Shown piece after piece: positions 1-9,382 of a stretch of 64,000 nt of DNA. Under the pieces are notes generated by a model. That model did not search any database. It was not told the DNA's origin and saw only the letters and a program-made list of their open reading frames with translations. Both the position numbers and the translations under genes were made by a program. Every line of letters starts with the position of its first letter. Position 1 is the stretch's first letter. The DNA comes from Parvibaculum sp. (GTDB lineage: Bacteria > Pseudomonadota > Alphaproteobacteria > Parvibaculales > Parvibaculaceae), in assembly GCA_030645235.1 (NCBI GenBank), contig JAUSMV010000012.1, positions 248,001 to 312,000 of the forward strand. Reading direction: 5' to 3'.

Positions 1-1124
1 GTAAAGTCTTCAGTGGCACCGGCTTCATTGAGGGCGGCCACTGTGTCGCCGCCACCGGCGACGGAGATGAGCGAGCCCATTTTTGTCAGCATAGCGACGT
101 GACGCGCGGCTGTGACCGTGCCGGTGTCGAAGGGCGACATTTCAAAGGCGCCGAGCGGGCCGTTCCAGACAACCGTCTTTGCCGTTTCGATGCGCCCGGC
201 GATATAGGCGAGTGTGTCAACGCCGACATCGAGGATCATGCTGTCTTCGGGCACTTCGGAGACGGGGACCGTGACGCAAGGCGCACCGGCTTTAAACTCT
301 TTGGCGACGACAACGTCGGTCGGCAGGATGATTTCGCAATTGGCGGAACGGGCGTTCGCCAAAATGTGACGCGCCGTGTCGAAGAGGTCGCGTTCGCAAA
401 GCGACTTGCCCACCGCTTTGCCCTGAGCGGCGAGGAATGTGTTGGCCATGCCGCCGCCGATGACGAGGGCATCGACTTTTTTCACGAGATTGCCCAGCAG
501 CGAAATCTTGGTCGAGACTTTTGCGCCACCGACAATGGCGACAACGGGATGCGTCGGATTGCCGAGCGCTGCGTCGAGCGCCTTGAGTTCGGCTTCCATC
601 GCGCGACCGGCATAGGAGGGCAGTTCATGCGCGATGGCTTCGGTGGAGGCATGCGCGCGGTGGGCGCAGGAGAAAGCGTCGTTCACATAGACATTGCCAT
701 TGGCGGCAAGGGCTGCGGCAAAATCGGGATCGTTGTTTTCTTCGCCTGCATGGAAGCGCGTGTTTTCCAGAACGATGACACCGCCATTGGGCAGTGCGTC
801 GATGGATTTTGTTGCGAGGTCGCCGATGCAATCATGGGCGAAGGCGACTTTGCGTCCGAGGAAAGGTTCAAGCGCGGCGGCAACAGGCGCGAGCGAGTAT
901 TTTGCTTCCGGTGCGCCTTTGGGGCGACCGAAATGCGAGAGCACAATGACCTTGGCGCCGCGATCGGACAGTTCCGTCAGCGTGCCCGCCACGCGTTCGA
1001 TGCGCGTTGTGTCGGTGATCTTGCCGTCTGCCATCGGCACATTGAGATCGGCGCGCACAAGCACCTTCAGGCCTTTGAGGCCGACGGCTTTGAAGAGATC
1101 ATCGAGGGTCTTATGCGTGGACAT
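1..1124 (-). CDS. pgk: Phosphoglycerate kinase, 3' end beyond the window
   Basis: Catalyses the reversible transfer of phosphate between 1,3-bisphosphoglycerate and ADP in cytosolic glycolysis and the Calvin/gluconeogenic direction. Reading the minus strand from the ATG at 1124 gives an N-terminus with the family motif VRADLNVP at about residues 23-30 and HFGRPKG around residue 64, and the frame stays open to base 1. About 374 codons are present; the usual length is near 395-400, so only the last few dozen residues are missing. It lies upstream of gap and tkt in the minus-direction cluster but is separated from gap by a terminator, so it probably has its own promoter. A long open frame on the opposite strand over the same bases is a codon-bias shadow. 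Confidence 0.95.
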   Translation of the reverse strand, partial: MSTHKTLDDLFKAVGLKGLKVLVRADLNVPMADGKITDTTRIERVAGTLTELSDRGAKVIVLSHFGRPKGAPEAKYSLAPVAAALEPFLGRKVAFAHDCIGDLATKSIDALPNGGVIVLENTRFHAGEENNDPDFAAALAANGNVYVNDAFSCAHRAHASTEAIAHELPSYAGRAMEAELKALDAALGNPTHPVVAIVGGAKVSTKISLLGNLVKKVDALVIGGGMANTFLAAQGKAVGKSLCERDLFDTARHILANARSANCEIILPTDVVVAKEFKAGAPCVTVPVSEVPEDSMILDVGVDTLAYIAGRIETAKTVVWNGPLGAFEMSPFDTGTVTAARHVAMLTKMGSLISVAGGGDTVAALNEAGATEDF

Positions 1125-1164
1125 TTGTTTGGTCTTTGTCGGAAAGAGTTACTTGCAAAGCAGA

Positions 1165-1204
1165 TAGAAAAAACCCCTTCCCTCAAATGAGGAAAGGGGT
1201 TTCA
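1165..1204 (-). terminator. Rho-independent terminator after gap
   Basis: On the minus strand an inverted repeat (AAACCCCTTTCCTC, loop, then a complementary arm) is followed by a run of T just after the gap stop codon. It ends the tkt-gap transcript and separates it from pgk. Confidence 0.85.
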
Positions 1205-1210
1205 AGCAAA

Positions 1211-2221
1211 TCACTTCAGCAGCTTGCCCATCGCCACGGCGGTGTCGCCCATGCGGTTGGAGAAGCCCCATTCATTGTCGTACCAGGCGAGGATACGCAC
1301 GAGCTTGCCGTCGATAACCTGTGTCTGTGTCAGATCGAAGGTGGACGACGCCGGGTTGTGGTTGAAGTCAACGGAGACGAGCTTTTCGTCTGTTGTCGCC
1401 AGCACGCCTTTGAGCGGGCCTTTCGACGCGGCGATGATTGCGGCGTTCACTTCTTCGGCGGATGTCTTCTTCTTCGCGGTGAAGACGAGGTCGATCACAG
1501 AGACGTTGGCTGTGGGCACGCGGATCGATGTGCCGTCGAGCTTGCCTGCGAGTTCCGGCAGCACGAGGCCGACGGCCTTGGCGGCGCCCGTTGATGTCGG
1601 GATCATGGAGAGACCGGCGGCACGCGCACGCCGCGCGTCCGAGTGGAGCGTGTCCACTGTGTTCTGGTCGCCCGTATAGGCATGGATCGTCGTCATGTAG
1701 CCCTGTTCGATGCCGACGGCTTTGTTGAGCACAGCGGCGACGGGGGCGAGGCAGTTGGTGGTGCAGGAGGCGTTCGAGACGATCTTGTGGCTCTTCTTCA
1801 ACTGCTGATGGTTCACGCCGTAAACGACGGTGATGTCGGCGCCTTCAGCGGGGGCCGAGATCAGCACGCGCTTTGCGCCGGCTGTGAGATGCATGCCGGC
1901 TTTTTCTTTAGAGGTGAAAATGCCTGTGCATTCAAACGCAATGTCGATGCCGAGTTCGCCCCAGGGGAGCTTGGAGGGATCGCGTTCGGCCAAAACTTTG
2001 ATCGGGCCGCGGCCGAGATCGAACGACGACTTTGTCACTTTGATTTTGCCGGGGAAGGGGCCGTGGACTGAGTCCCATTTCAGCAGATGGGCATTGGCTT
2101 CAACTGAGCCCAGATCGTTGATGGCAACGACTTCAATGTCCTTGCGGCCGGATTCTGCGATGGCGCGCAGGACCAGACGACCGATACGGCCAAAGCCGTT
2201 AATTGCAACGCGAACAGCCAT
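1211..2221 (-). CDS. gap: Type I glyceraldehyde-3-phosphate dehydrogenase
   Basis: Oxidises glyceraldehyde 3-phosphate to 1,3-bisphosphoglycerate with NAD(P). The 336-residue length is normal for the family. The Rossmann motif INGFGRIGR is at residues 8-16 and the catalytic signature SNASCTTNC at 149-157, with Cys153 as nucleophile. It lies 25 bp downstream of tkt on the same strand, so the two are probably one transcript ending in the hairpin at 1165-1204. The tkt-gap-pgk order is common in alphaproteobacteria. Whether it prefers NAD or NADP cannot be told from the sequence read here. Confidence 0.97.
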   Translation of the reverse strand: MAVRVAINGFGRIGRLVLRAIAESGRKDIEVVAINDLGSVEANAHLLKWDSVHGPFPGKIKVTKSSFDLGRGPIKVLAERDPSKLPWGELGIDIAFECTGIFTSKEKAGMHLTAGAKRVLISAPAEGADITVVYGVNHQQLKKSHKIVSNASCTTNCLAPVAAVLNKAVGIEQGYMTTIHAYTGDQNTVDTLHSDARRARAAGLSMIPTSTGAAKAVGLVLPELAGKLDGTSIRVPTANVSVIDLVFTAKKKTSAEEVNAAIIAASKGPLKGVLATTDEKLVSVDFNHNPASSTFDLTQTQVIDGKLVRILAWYDNEWGFSNRMGDTAVAMGKLLK

Positions 2222-2246
2222 GTAATTCGTCTCCTGAGTTAGTCGA

Positions 2247-4346
2247 TCAAGCCTTGAGGCACGCCTTGGCGGCGGCGACAGCGGCGTCAGCAGTAATGTT
2301 GAAATGTTTGTAGAGGTCTTTGGCGGGGGCCGACGCGCCGAAGCCCGTCATGCCGATGAACGCGCCATCGGGACCGATATAGCGGTCCCAGCCATATTGG
2401 ATCGCGGCTTCGATGGCGACTTTGATTGTGCCTTCGCCCAGCGTCTTTTTCTTGTAGTCCTTTGTCTGCTCTTCAAAGAGTTCAACGCAGGGCATGGAGA
2501 CAACGCGGGCGCCGATGCCGTCAGCTTCAAGAAGCTTCTGGGCGGCGACGGCGATTTCGATTTCCGAGCCGGTGGCAATCAAGGTCACTTTGGCGGGGAG
2601 CGTTGCGGGACTAAGTTCATAGCCGCCCTTGGCCGACAGATTTTCATCTGTATGCGTTGTGCGGACTGTCGGCAGGTTTTGGCGCGAGGCTGCGATGATG
2701 GACGGTGTTTCTTTGGCTTCGAGGGCGGCCTGCCAGCATTCGGCGGTTTCAACCGCGTCGGCGGGGCGGAAGACATAGAGGTTCGGCATGGCGCGCAGTG
2801 ATGCCAGATGCTCGACCGGCTGATGCGTCGGGCCGTCTTCGCCAAGGCCGATCGAGTCATGCGTCATCACATGGATGACACGCTGCTTCATCAGAGCGGC
2901 GAGGCGGATCGAGGGACGGCAATAGTCGGTGAAGACGAGGAAGGTGCCGGAATAAGGGATAAAGCCCTTATGCAGCGCCATACCGTTCATGGCCGCGGCC
3001 ATGCCGTGTTCGCGGATGCCGTAATGGATGAAGGAGCCGGAGAAATCTGTCGGGGTGACGGGCTTCTGGCCTTTGGACTTGGTGTTGTTGGAGCCCGTGA
3101 GGTCCGCTGAGCCGCCGACCATTTCGGGGATCACGGCGTTGATGACGTTCAAGGCTTCTTCCGACGATTTGCGCGTGGCCCATGAGGGCTTGTCTTCGGA
3201 GAGTTTCTTTTTGTAAGCGTTCATTGTCGCGGCGAAGGTCGCGGGCAAGTCGCCGGAAAGCTCGCGCTCATATTCGGCGCGCTTGTCAGCGGCGAGGGCT
3301 TTGAAGCGCGAACCCCAAGCGGCTGATTTCGCGGCACCGGCAGCGCCGATTTTGCGCCATGCGTCGAGGATGTCAGCGGGGATCGCGAAAGGCTCATGTG
3401 GCCATGTGAGAGCGGCGCGCGTGAGGACAATTTCGTCATTGCCGAGCGGTGAGCCGTGCGAGCCGGATGTGTTCTGCTTGTTCGGCGAGCCGTAACCGAT
3501 GACGGTCTGGCAGGCGATCAGCGTCGGCTTGTCGGATTTCTGTGCGGCTTCAATCGCTTTGGCGATGGCTTCGGCGTCGTGGCCGTCGATGCGGACCGCG
3601 TTCCAGTTGGCAGCTTTGAAGCGCATCAGGGCGTCGCCTGATTCTGAGAGATCGAGTGAGCCGTCAATCGTGATGCCGTTATCATCGTAGAGCACGATCA
3701 TCTTGGAAAGCTTCAGGTGGCCCGCAAGGCTGATCGCCTCGTGGCTGATGCCTTCCATGAGGTCGCCGTCCGACGCGATGACATAGGTATAGTGGTCAAC
3801 GATCTCTTTGCCGTAGCGGGTCGCGGCCATACGTTCGGCGAGCGCCATGCCCACGGCTGTCGAGATGCCCTGACCCAAAGGACCCGTGGTCGTTTCGATG
3901 CCGAGCGCGTGGCCGTGTTCGGGATGGCCGGCGGTGATCGAACCGAGCTGGCGGAAATTTTTGATCTGGTCGAGCGTCATGTCCTCGTAGCCGAGGAGAT
4001 AATGGAGCGCGTAAAGCAGCATCGAGCCATGGCCCGCTGACAGCACGAAGCGGTCGCGGTCCGGCCAGTTCGGGGCTTTGGGGTCGATGTTCAAAAAGCG
4101 GCTGAAAAGGACGGTCGCCATGTCGGCGGCACCCATCGGCATGCCGGGATGGCCGGAATTGGCGGCTTGCACGGCGTCCATCGCGAGGGCGCGGATGGCA
4201 TTGGCCATGTTATTATGGAGAGATGTGTTTTGCGCCGGCGCGGCGCTCCGCGACTTTACCGGGGCGGCCGACTGATCTGCTGGCGTCATTTCTCTGTCTC
4301 TTGTGTGTCTAAAGAGGGGGTCGGCAGGCGGGGTCACATTGATCAT
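2247..4346 (-). CDS. tkt: Transketolase
   Basis: Thiamine-diphosphate enzyme that moves two-carbon units between sugar phosphates, linking the pentose phosphate pathway with glycolysis. Visible family signatures are [12 protein letters not shown] near the N-terminus, the ThDP/Mg motif around ASDGDLMEG, and [12 protein letters not shown] in the pyrimidine-binding domain, followed by the C-terminal transketolase domain. The first ATG gives 699 residues. An internal ATG at 4289 (680 residues, beginning MTPADQ) follows a purine-rich AGAGACAGAGAA stretch and is an equally good or better start, because the first 19 residues are not family-like. It is transcribed with gap. Confidence 0.95.
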   Translation of the reverse strand: MINVTPPADPLFRHTRDREMTPADQSAAPVKSRSAAPAQNTSLHNNMANAIRALAMDAVQAANSGHPGMPMGAADMATVLFSRFLNIDPKAPNWPDRDRFVLSAGHGSMLLYALHYLLGYEDMTLDQIKNFRQLGSITAGHPEHGHALGIETTTGPLGQGISTAVGMALAERMAATRYGKEIVDHYTYVIASDGDLMEGISHEAISLAGHLKLSKMIVLYDDNGITIDGSLDLSESGDALMRFKAANWNAVRIDGHDAEAIAKAIEAAQKSDKPTLIACQTVIGYGSPNKQNTSGSHGSPLGNDEIVLTRAALTWPHEPFAIPADILDAWRKIGAAGAAKSAAWGSRFKALAADKRAEYERELSGDLPATFAATMNAYKKKLSEDKPSWATRKSSEEALNVINAVIPEMVGGSADLTGSNNTKSKGQKPVTPTDFSGSFIHYGIREHGMAAAMNGMALHKGFIPYSGTFLVFTDYCRPSIRLAALMKQRVIHVMTHDSIGLGEDGPTHQPVEHLASLRAMPNLYVFRPADAVETAECWQAALEAKETPSIIAASRQNLPTVRTTHTDENLSAKGGYELSPATLPAKVTLIATGSEIEIAVAAQKLLEADGIGARVVSMPCVELFEEQTKDYKKKTLGEGTIKVAIEAAIQYGWDRYIGPDGAFIGMTGFGASAPAKDLYKHFNITADAAVAAAKACLKA

Positions 4347-4509
4347 GGGGCTTTCGTTGAGTCAATGACGGATTCGTGCAAATTGCCGCGCTTTTCTGCG
4401 GTTTGGCGTCGCTCCTGCTGTCTGGCGCATTGACCTGATTTCATCGACGCGCCTATCTTGCAGCAGAAGTCGCGGGATAGGCCGCACGTCTGCGAGAAAC
4501 TGGACCTTT

Positions 4510-4773
4510 ATGAGCAAACTCGATGCAGCCTCGGAACGCTTCAAGGCGTCGCTTGACCGGCTGGAAGCAGGCCTCCACCGCCAGATTCTCAGAGCGCAGT
4601 CGGCAGGCCGTCTTGAAAGCGAAATGACGGCGCTGAAAGAGGACCGCTCCAAACTGGCCGAAGAGCTGGACCAGCTCAAATCCGAAGCACGCCGGATCAA
4701 CGAGTTGAACGAACGCGCGTCCGAAACCATCGCCAATACGATTGAAGGCATCCGCGAAGTCCTCGCAGAATAG
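4510..4773 (+). CDS. DUF4164 small coiled-coil protein
   Basis: An 87-residue protein almost entirely predicted as one long alpha-helical coiled coil, rich in Glu, Lys, Arg and Leu heptads (LDRLEAGL, MTALKEDRSKLAEELDQL). It matches the alphaproteobacterial DUF4164 pattern of a short coiled-coil protein directly upstream of zapA, separated here by 23 bp. No enzyme motif or signal peptide is seen. The context suggests a cytosolic partner of the division protein ZapA, but that is inference. A 223-residue frame on the opposite strand is a shadow. Confidence 0.85.
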   Translation: MSKLDAASERFKASLDRLEAGLHRQILRAQSAGRLESEMTALKEDRSKLAEELDQLKSEARRINELNERASETIANTIEGIREVLAE

Positions 4774-4796
4774 CTCATTAGAAAGCGCATATAGAT

Positions 4797-5156
4797 ATGG
4801 GACAAGTCACCGTCCTCGTGAACGATAAGGCCTATATGGTGTCCTGCGGGGATGGCGAGGAAGCCCATCTGAAGGAGCTTGGCGCTTATGTGAACCGCCA
4901 TGTCACGGATCTGGCGCGCGAAGTGGGGCAGGTCGGGGAGACCCGTCTTTTGCTTATGGCTTCGCTTCTGGTGGCTGACGAACTTGCTGAGGCCAAGGCC
5001 AAAGTGAAGATGCTGGAAACCGACATTGAGCAACTGACGCAGACGCGTATTGCGGCGCTGGAGCGCTCACGCGAGGCCGAAGACCTGCTGGGCGATGTGC
5101 TGGACAGTGCTGCGCGGCGCATTGAAGACATTGCACGCCGCGTTGAATCGGCGTGA
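4797..5156 (+). CDS. zapA: Cell division protein ZapA
   Basis: ZapA binds FtsZ in the cytoplasm and promotes bundling of Z-ring filaments. The 119-residue protein has the small N-terminal beta-rich head (VTVLVNDKAYMVSCGDGEE), the helix with HLKELGAYVNRHV, and a long C-terminal coiled coil. It is followed by a 6S-like RNA and 5-formyltetrahydrofolate cyclo-ligase, the same order seen in many proteobacteria. The last seven codons, including the stop, are repeated twice more downstream with a 30-bp period (see the repeat entry), so the present stop may not be the ancestral one. The C-terminal residues are RRVESA. Confidence 0.93.
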   Translation: MGQVTVLVNDKAYMVSCGDGEEAHLKELGAYVNRHVTDLAREVGQVGETRLLLMASLLVADELAEAKAKVKMLETDIEQLTQTRIAALERSREAEDLLGDVLDSAARRIEDIARRVESA

Positions 5157-5216
5157 CTTTGGGCCCGCCGCGTTGAATCGGCGTAACTTTGGGTGCGCCG
5201 CGTCGAATCCGCCTGA
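5136..5216 (+). repeat. Three in-register 30-bp repeats over the zapA stop
   Basis: Copies begin at 5136, 5166 and 5196. Each starts CGCCGCGT, and in the zapA frame each reads RRVESA followed by a stop (TGA, TAA, TGA), joined by LWA or LWV spacers. The period is exactly ten codons. The first two copies are nearly identical; the third has four differences in the shared 21 bases. This is a tandem duplication of the zapA 3' end. Confidence 0.9.
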
Positions 5217-5249
5217 AATCACGGAAAACAGTCGTAGCCCTTGACGTTA

Positions 5250-5405
5250 CCCCTTCCGCAGTCCGATATGGACATGGGTTCTGCCTGGCTCGTCAGGAGC
5301 TCATATAACTCGGGGCCATACGATTCTTAAGGGAGTTGTCCCTGGTTGAGACCGTGGTCTCTTTCACACGACGCCCACCTACTTGTGTAGGTCTCCGAGA
5401 ATCAA
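5250..5405 (+). ncRNA. ssrS: 6S RNA (ssrS), approximate ends
   Basis: This gene-free stretch sits between zapA and 5-formyltetrahydrofolate cyclo-ligase, the classic location of 6S RNA, which binds the sigma-70 RNA polymerase holoenzyme. The sequence is strongly structured: GAGACC-GT-GGTCTC near 5350, ACCTAC-TTGT-GTAGGT near 5380, and an outer pair GATTCT (about 5321) with AGAATC (about 5398). Identification rests on location and on resemblance to alphaproteobacterial 6S RNAs recalled from general knowledge. The exact ends are not determined, and a covariance model would settle them. Confidence 0.75.
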
Positions 5406-5448
5406 CGCACCAACGGCCAAGGCGGACCCACTTTTATTTCGGTTGGAT

Positions 5449-6033
5449 ATGAGCGCGGAACAAGCCAAAAAAGAAGCAAGATTACTTGCCAAATCGCGCC
5501 GCGCCGTTGCTTTCGAAAAGTTTGAAGGTCTCGGCGGCGGGCTTTTCGTGCAGCCCTTTATTCAGTCCATCCCCATCGCGCCATCAGCCGTTGTCGCTGC
5601 CTATGTCGCCAAGGGCGATGAGGCCGACCCTTCTGTCCTCACCGACATATTGTCCGGCCACGGATGCAAGATTGTCCTGCCGCGTGTGGTGGGTCCCGAT
5701 CAGCCTCTGACTTTCTGTGCATGGAAGCGCGGCGATCAACTCGTGCCGGGTCCTTTCGGTATTTTGGAGCCCAAAGCGAGTGCGCCTGAACTTGTGCCCG
5801 ACATTGTCATCGTGCCGTTACTTGCTTACGGGGCGCAGGGCCAGCGACTTGGTTATGGCGGCGGCTATTATGACCGCACGCTCGCGCTTCTGCGGGCCCG
5901 CAATCCCGCTATACTCGTCATCGGCCTTGCCTTTGCGGCGCAGGAAGTGACACATCTGGCAATAGAGTCCAATGATCAGGCGCTTGACTGGATCGTGACC
6001 GAACGCGGCGCGACTGATTTTAGAAAGTCTTAG
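5449..6033 (+). CDS. 5-formyltetrahydrofolate cyclo-ligase
   Basis: ATP-dependent conversion of 5-formyl-THF to 5,10-methenyl-THF in one-carbon metabolism (ygfA/MTHFS family). The ATG at 5449 was chosen because the reading frame upstream runs into the 6S-like RNA and because the protein then begins with the family-typical Lys/Arg-rich helix. It is 194 residues, normal for the family. The substrate/ATP-site signature GYGGGYYDRTL is near residue 145. The next gene starts 1 bp after its stop. In enterobacteria this gene is co-transcribed with 6S RNA; the same coupling is plausible here. Confidence 0.92.
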   Translation: MSAEQAKKEARLLAKSRRAVAFEKFEGLGGGLFVQPFIQSIPIAPSAVVAAYVAKGDEADPSVLTDILSGHGCKIVLPRVVGPDQPLTFCAWKRGDQLVPGPFGILEPKASAPELVPDIVIVPLLAYGAQGQRLGYGGGYYDRTLALLRARNPAILVIGLAFAAQEVTHLAIESNDQALDWIVTERGATDFRKS

Positions 6034-6034
6034 T

Positions 6035-6850
6035 ATGAAGTTGCTTTTTCTCGGCGATATTGTCGGCCGCGCTGCGCGCGATGCCATTGTTGCCGATATG
6101 CCCGCACTGCGCCGCCAGCTCGATCTCGATTTCGTCATTGTGAACGGTGAGAATGCGGCAGGCGGCTTTGGCATCACCGCGCAAATCTGTAACGATCTGT
6201 TTGATGCGGGCGTTGACGCGATCACGCTGGGTAATCACGCGTGGGATCAGCGCGAGGCGCTGGTGCATATTGAGCGTGAACCGCGTCTGATCCGGCCTGT
6301 GAATTTCCCCAAAGGCACGCCCGGTCGCGGGGCGAGCCTGCTTGAAAGCGCCAAGGGCCACCGTGTTCTCGTCATCAATGCGATGGGCCGTGTGTTCATG
6401 GACCCGCTCGATGATCCGTTCACGTCGGTGGACGAACAAATCGCCGCTTGCCCGCTCGGTGAAGTCGCTGATGCGATCGTTGTTGATTTTCACGGCGAGG
6501 CGACGTCGGAAAAAATGGCGATGGGGCATTTTTGTGATGGCCGCGCGAGCCTTGTTGTCGGCACGCATAGCCATGTGCCCACCGCTGACGCACAAATTCT
6601 TGATGGCGGCACGGCGTATCAAACAGATGCGGGCATGTGCGGCGATTATAATTCCGTCATCGGCATGGAGAAGGACGAACCCATCAATCGCTTCCTCACC
6701 AAAATGTCCAGCGGTCGTTTCACGCCTGCGCTCGGCCCAGCGACGCTGTGCGGCGTTTACGTTGAGACGGATGTGAGGACAGGTCTTGCCACGCGCGTTG
6801 AACCTTTGCGGTTGGGCGGGCGTCTGAAATCTACATTGCCGTCGCTGTGA
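6035..6850 (+). CDS. YmdB-family metallophosphoesterase
   Basis: A TIGR00282-type metallophosphoesterase. Bacillus YmdB hydrolyses 2',3'-cyclic nucleotides, but the substrate of this homologue is unknown. The 271-residue length is typical. Metal-binding motifs are visible: GDIVGR at 7-12, NGENAAGG near 38-45, GNHAWDQ near 66-72, and the pair VDFHGE and GTHSHVPTAD in the C-terminal half. It starts 1 bp after the cyclo-ligase stop, so the two are translationally linked. No signal peptide is seen; the protein should be cytosolic. Confidence 0.9.
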   Translation: MKLLFLGDIVGRAARDAIVADMPALRRQLDLDFVIVNGENAAGGFGITAQICNDLFDAGVDAITLGNHAWDQREALVHIEREPRLIRPVNFPKGTPGRGASLLESAKGHRVLVINAMGRVFMDPLDDPFTSVDEQIAACPLGEVADAIVVDFHGEATSEKMAMGHFCDGRASLVVGTHSHVPTADAQILDGGTAYQTDAGMCGDYNSVIGMEKDEPINRFLTKMSSGRFTPALGPATLCGVYVETDVRTGLATRVEPLRLGGRLKSTLPSL

Positions 6851-6851
6851 C

Positions 6852-8102
6852 ATGACCATAAAAGCGCAAAGCCTGTCTCTAAATTTCAAAGATATGCTGG
6901 AGCTTTTCCGCCAGCCTGAAAGCGTGGCTTTCGCGGTGCTCATTTCGCTTGCCACATGGGCGAGCGTGCTCGCGCCGCGCGTTATGGGTGCGGTCATGCC
7001 CATAGCCGCCGTCTGTGCTTTCATCGGGGCGACGCGGTTGCGTCAGCGTATGCGCATGCCGGCGATGGATAATGAAGTCTGGTGGATGTGGATGTTCACC
7101 GTGGCGCTGATCGGTGCGTCCGCCTTCTGGTCACCCGATATCGGCTATGGGTTGGAGCGTACAGCCAAGATTGCCTCGTCACTGGCCATGGCGATCTTCC
7201 TTTTCTTTCTTGCCGGTGAACTCAGCGAAGCGCATCGGGCGCGCCTGCGTTATTTGCTCGTCGCCAGTTTTATTTTTGCGCTCTGGCTTGTCGCGATATT
7301 TATGATCACGCGCGTCGCGCAGCTTTTGCCCCTGCTTGGTTTCAGCGAATATGACGCCGCGGCGGTGGGGGCCAATCGTGCTGCCGTTGTGCTTGCTATT
7401 CTGATGTGGCCGACGGTGCTTGCCGCGCTTGAGGCAGGCATGAACCGTGTGGCACTGGCGCTTCCCTTTGTCACGCTCGGTGCCATCAGCCTTACTGACA
7501 GTCAGACGGGTCTTGTCGTGATTATCGGCGGTGCGCTGGTCTTTGGTATTTGCCGTTGTTGGCCGCGCACGGGCATGTGGCTTACCGCCATTATCGGTGT
7601 CGCGCTCATTGTGCTGATGCCTTTTTTCTTTCAGGCCGTCTGTCCCGGCATCACTGATTTCAATCTCTATTGGGGTGCGGATGCGGCGGTTGGCGAGCGT
7701 GTCGAAATCTGGTGTGCGGTGACTGCTTCGATGTCGCCGGACTGGTTCCTCGGCCACGGTGTCGAGGCTGCGCGCTTCGGGACGGACTGGCCGATGGCGC
7801 ATCGCTATTTCCTGGGCGAAGGCATTTTGCATCCCCATAACGGCGCGCTGCAAATCTGGTACGAATACGGTGTCACAGGCGTGCTGCTCGCGTCCGCCAT
7901 CTGGCTTATGGTTGTTGCCCGTATCGCCAATCTCGGACCGCAGGCGCGCGCTATTTGTTTTGCGACGCTTGCGAGCATTGCGGTGGTAAGCTGTATCAGC
8001 CACGGGCTCTGGCAGAGTTGGTGGCTCGGGGCTGTGGGTGTTGTGCCGGCCTTGTTCCGCATGGTTGCGGGGCGTGTCTGGTTTAGTGATGCGCGCTCTT
8101 AA
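6852..8102 (+). CDS. O-antigen ligase-like polytopic membrane protein
   Basis: 416 residues with about ten hydrophobic segments and a larger extracytoplasmic loop in the second half (about residues 265-325) containing GVEAARFG and HPHNGALQIWYEYG. An HPHN/H-N motif in such a loop is characteristic of the Wzy_C/WaaL O-antigen ligase family, which joins polysaccharide to lipid A-core or related acceptors in the periplasm. It starts 1 bp after the ymdB-like gene and is followed by a glycosyltransferase, which fits a surface-glycan role. The precise substrate is unknown. The pair interrupts the housekeeping gene order and may be accessory. Confidence 0.75.
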   Translation: MTIKAQSLSLNFKDMLELFRQPESVAFAVLISLATWASVLAPRVMGAVMPIAAVCAFIGATRLRQRMRMPAMDNEVWWMWMFTVALIGASAFWSPDIGYGLERTAKIASSLAMAIFLFFLAGELSEAHRARLRYLLVASFIFALWLVAIFMITRVAQLLPLLGFSEYDAAAVGANRAAVVLAILMWPTVLAALEAGMNRVALALPFVTLGAISLTDSQTGLVVIIGGALVFGICRCWPRTGMWLTAIIGVALIVLMPFFFQAVCPGITDFNLYWGADAAVGERVEIWCAVTASMSPDWFLGHGVEAARFGTDWPMAHRYFLGEGILHPHNGALQIWYEYGVTGVLLASAIWLMVVARIANLGPQARAICFATLASIAVVSCISHGLWQSWWLGAVGVVPALFRMVAGRVWFSDARS

Positions 8103-8167
8103 ATGTTTGTTTGCGACATGCGCAAGCTCCGCATGGGGTCAGGGGCATGGGCTGGGGGATTTGAGTT

Positions 8168-9196
8168 TTGAAAATCGTCATCGTTGGCAATTACAACGAG
8201 AAGAAGGCCGGTGCGAATTTCTATGCGACGGTCCGTAAGCTCGGTAACGGCTTCACGCGTAACGGCCACGCGGTCATCGCCTATAGCGACCGCGATGTGG
8301 CGCGCACGGAAAGCGCGTGGGGCTTTGGCCGCGCCGGTCCGCGCAAGGCCAATCGTCAGCTCGTCGATCTTGCGCGTGATTTCCAGCCTGACCTTATTGT
8401 GATGATGCATGCCGATCAGATCGCCAATGACACGTTGCGCGAGATCAAAGGCTTTCTGCCTGAGCTGAAAATCGCGGGCATCAATCTCGATCCGGTCTTT
8501 CTCAGCGAAAACCCGCCGCGCATCCGCAAGCTTGCAGACGTTGCTGACATTACGTTCATCACAACGGCAGGCGAGACGATCTCGCAATTTGCGACGCCGA
8601 CGCATCGCATGGCTTTTATGCCCAATCCGACGGACCGTTCTGTCGAGCGGCTGGAATGTTTTGCTGAAACAAACCAGTCCGTCGATCTTCTTTGCAGCAT
8701 CGGCAGCGAGAAGGGCACACCCTGGCGGGCTGATGCGATGCGGGCGCTCAAAGCGGCTGTGCCTGAAGCGCGGTACGGGTTTTATGGCATTGATGGCAAG
8801 GGTCCGGTGTTTGGCGCACGTTATTTTGAGGCCATTGCCGATGCGCGTATGGGGCTCAATCTCAACCGCTCGGATGAGGACTATCTTTATTCGTCGGACC
8901 GGCTTGCGCAATTTGCCGGTAACGGGCTTTTGGTTTTTGTCGCCCGCTCCAGCGGCTATGGCAATATTTTTTCTGACGATGAGTTTGCCTTTTACGACGG
9001 GGCAGACGATCTCGCGCAGAGATTGCGTCATTACCTCGCGCATGATGATGAGCGCCGTGCGGTCGCGGAAAAAGGCCACGCCAAATATCACGCGCTCTTC
9101 AATGAGCGCATTGTCGCCCGCTTCATCGCGGAGGCCACCTTCCGCCGTCATGTCGAGCGCGATTATGCCTGGCCGACCACCATTTACGGCGGCTAG
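8168..9196 (+). CDS. Glycosyltransferase, CgeB/GT4-like
   Basis: 342 residues from a TTG start (MKIVIVGNYNEKKAG). The N-terminal half is Rossmann-like, with DLIVMMHADQI and an aspartate-containing strand AGINLDPVF. The C-terminal half resembles the Glyco_trans_1_2 domain: GSEKGTPWRADAMRAL, then MGLNLNRSD, YSSDRLAQFAGNGL and a terminal helix AEKGHAKYHALFNERIVARF. Acceptor and donor sugars cannot be read from the sequence. It lies 65 bp after the ligase-like membrane gene and probably works in the same surface-glycan pathway. Confidence 0.75.
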   Translation: MKIVIVGNYNEKKAGANFYATVRKLGNGFTRNGHAVIAYSDRDVARTESAWGFGRAGPRKANRQLVDLARDFQPDLIVMMHADQIANDTLREIKGFLPELKIAGINLDPVFLSENPPRIRKLADVADITFITTAGETISQFATPTHRMAFMPNPTDRSVERLECFAETNQSVDLLCSIGSEKGTPWRADAMRALKAAVPEARYGFYGIDGKGPVFGARYFEAIADARMGLNLNRSDEDYLYSSDRLAQFAGNGLLVFVARSSGYGNIFSDDEFAFYDGADDLAQRLRHYLAHDDERRAVAEKGHAKYHALFNERIVARFIAEATFRRHVERDYAWPTTIYGG

Positions 9197-9382
9197 CCCC
9201 AGACAGATACCGCTTATGGGAGTGTTTTAATTTTTATACAACTATAGGATGTATTCTGGTCTCGGCCATCTGTCTCTGGAGGACGGGTCTTATGGCGGCG
9301 CTGGATTTTGGGCTTTCGGGCACTTATAAAGCCCCCTCAAACGGCGCGGAGACGCCTGCGCGCGAACCGATATGAGGACGGA

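Noticed and set aside
99-1190. A 363-codon plus-strand frame over pgk
   Set aside because: It mirrors the minus-strand pgk frame; the product has no family features, while the minus strand gives clear PGK motifs.
4362-5033. A 223-codon minus-strand frame
   Set aside because: It lies opposite the DUF4164 and zapA genes, is Ser/Arg-rich, and has no recognisable domain.
5383-5448. Longer start for 5-formyltetrahydrofolate cyclo-ligase
   Set aside because: It would run into the 6S-like RNA and adds residues unlike the family; the ATG at 5449 fits better.
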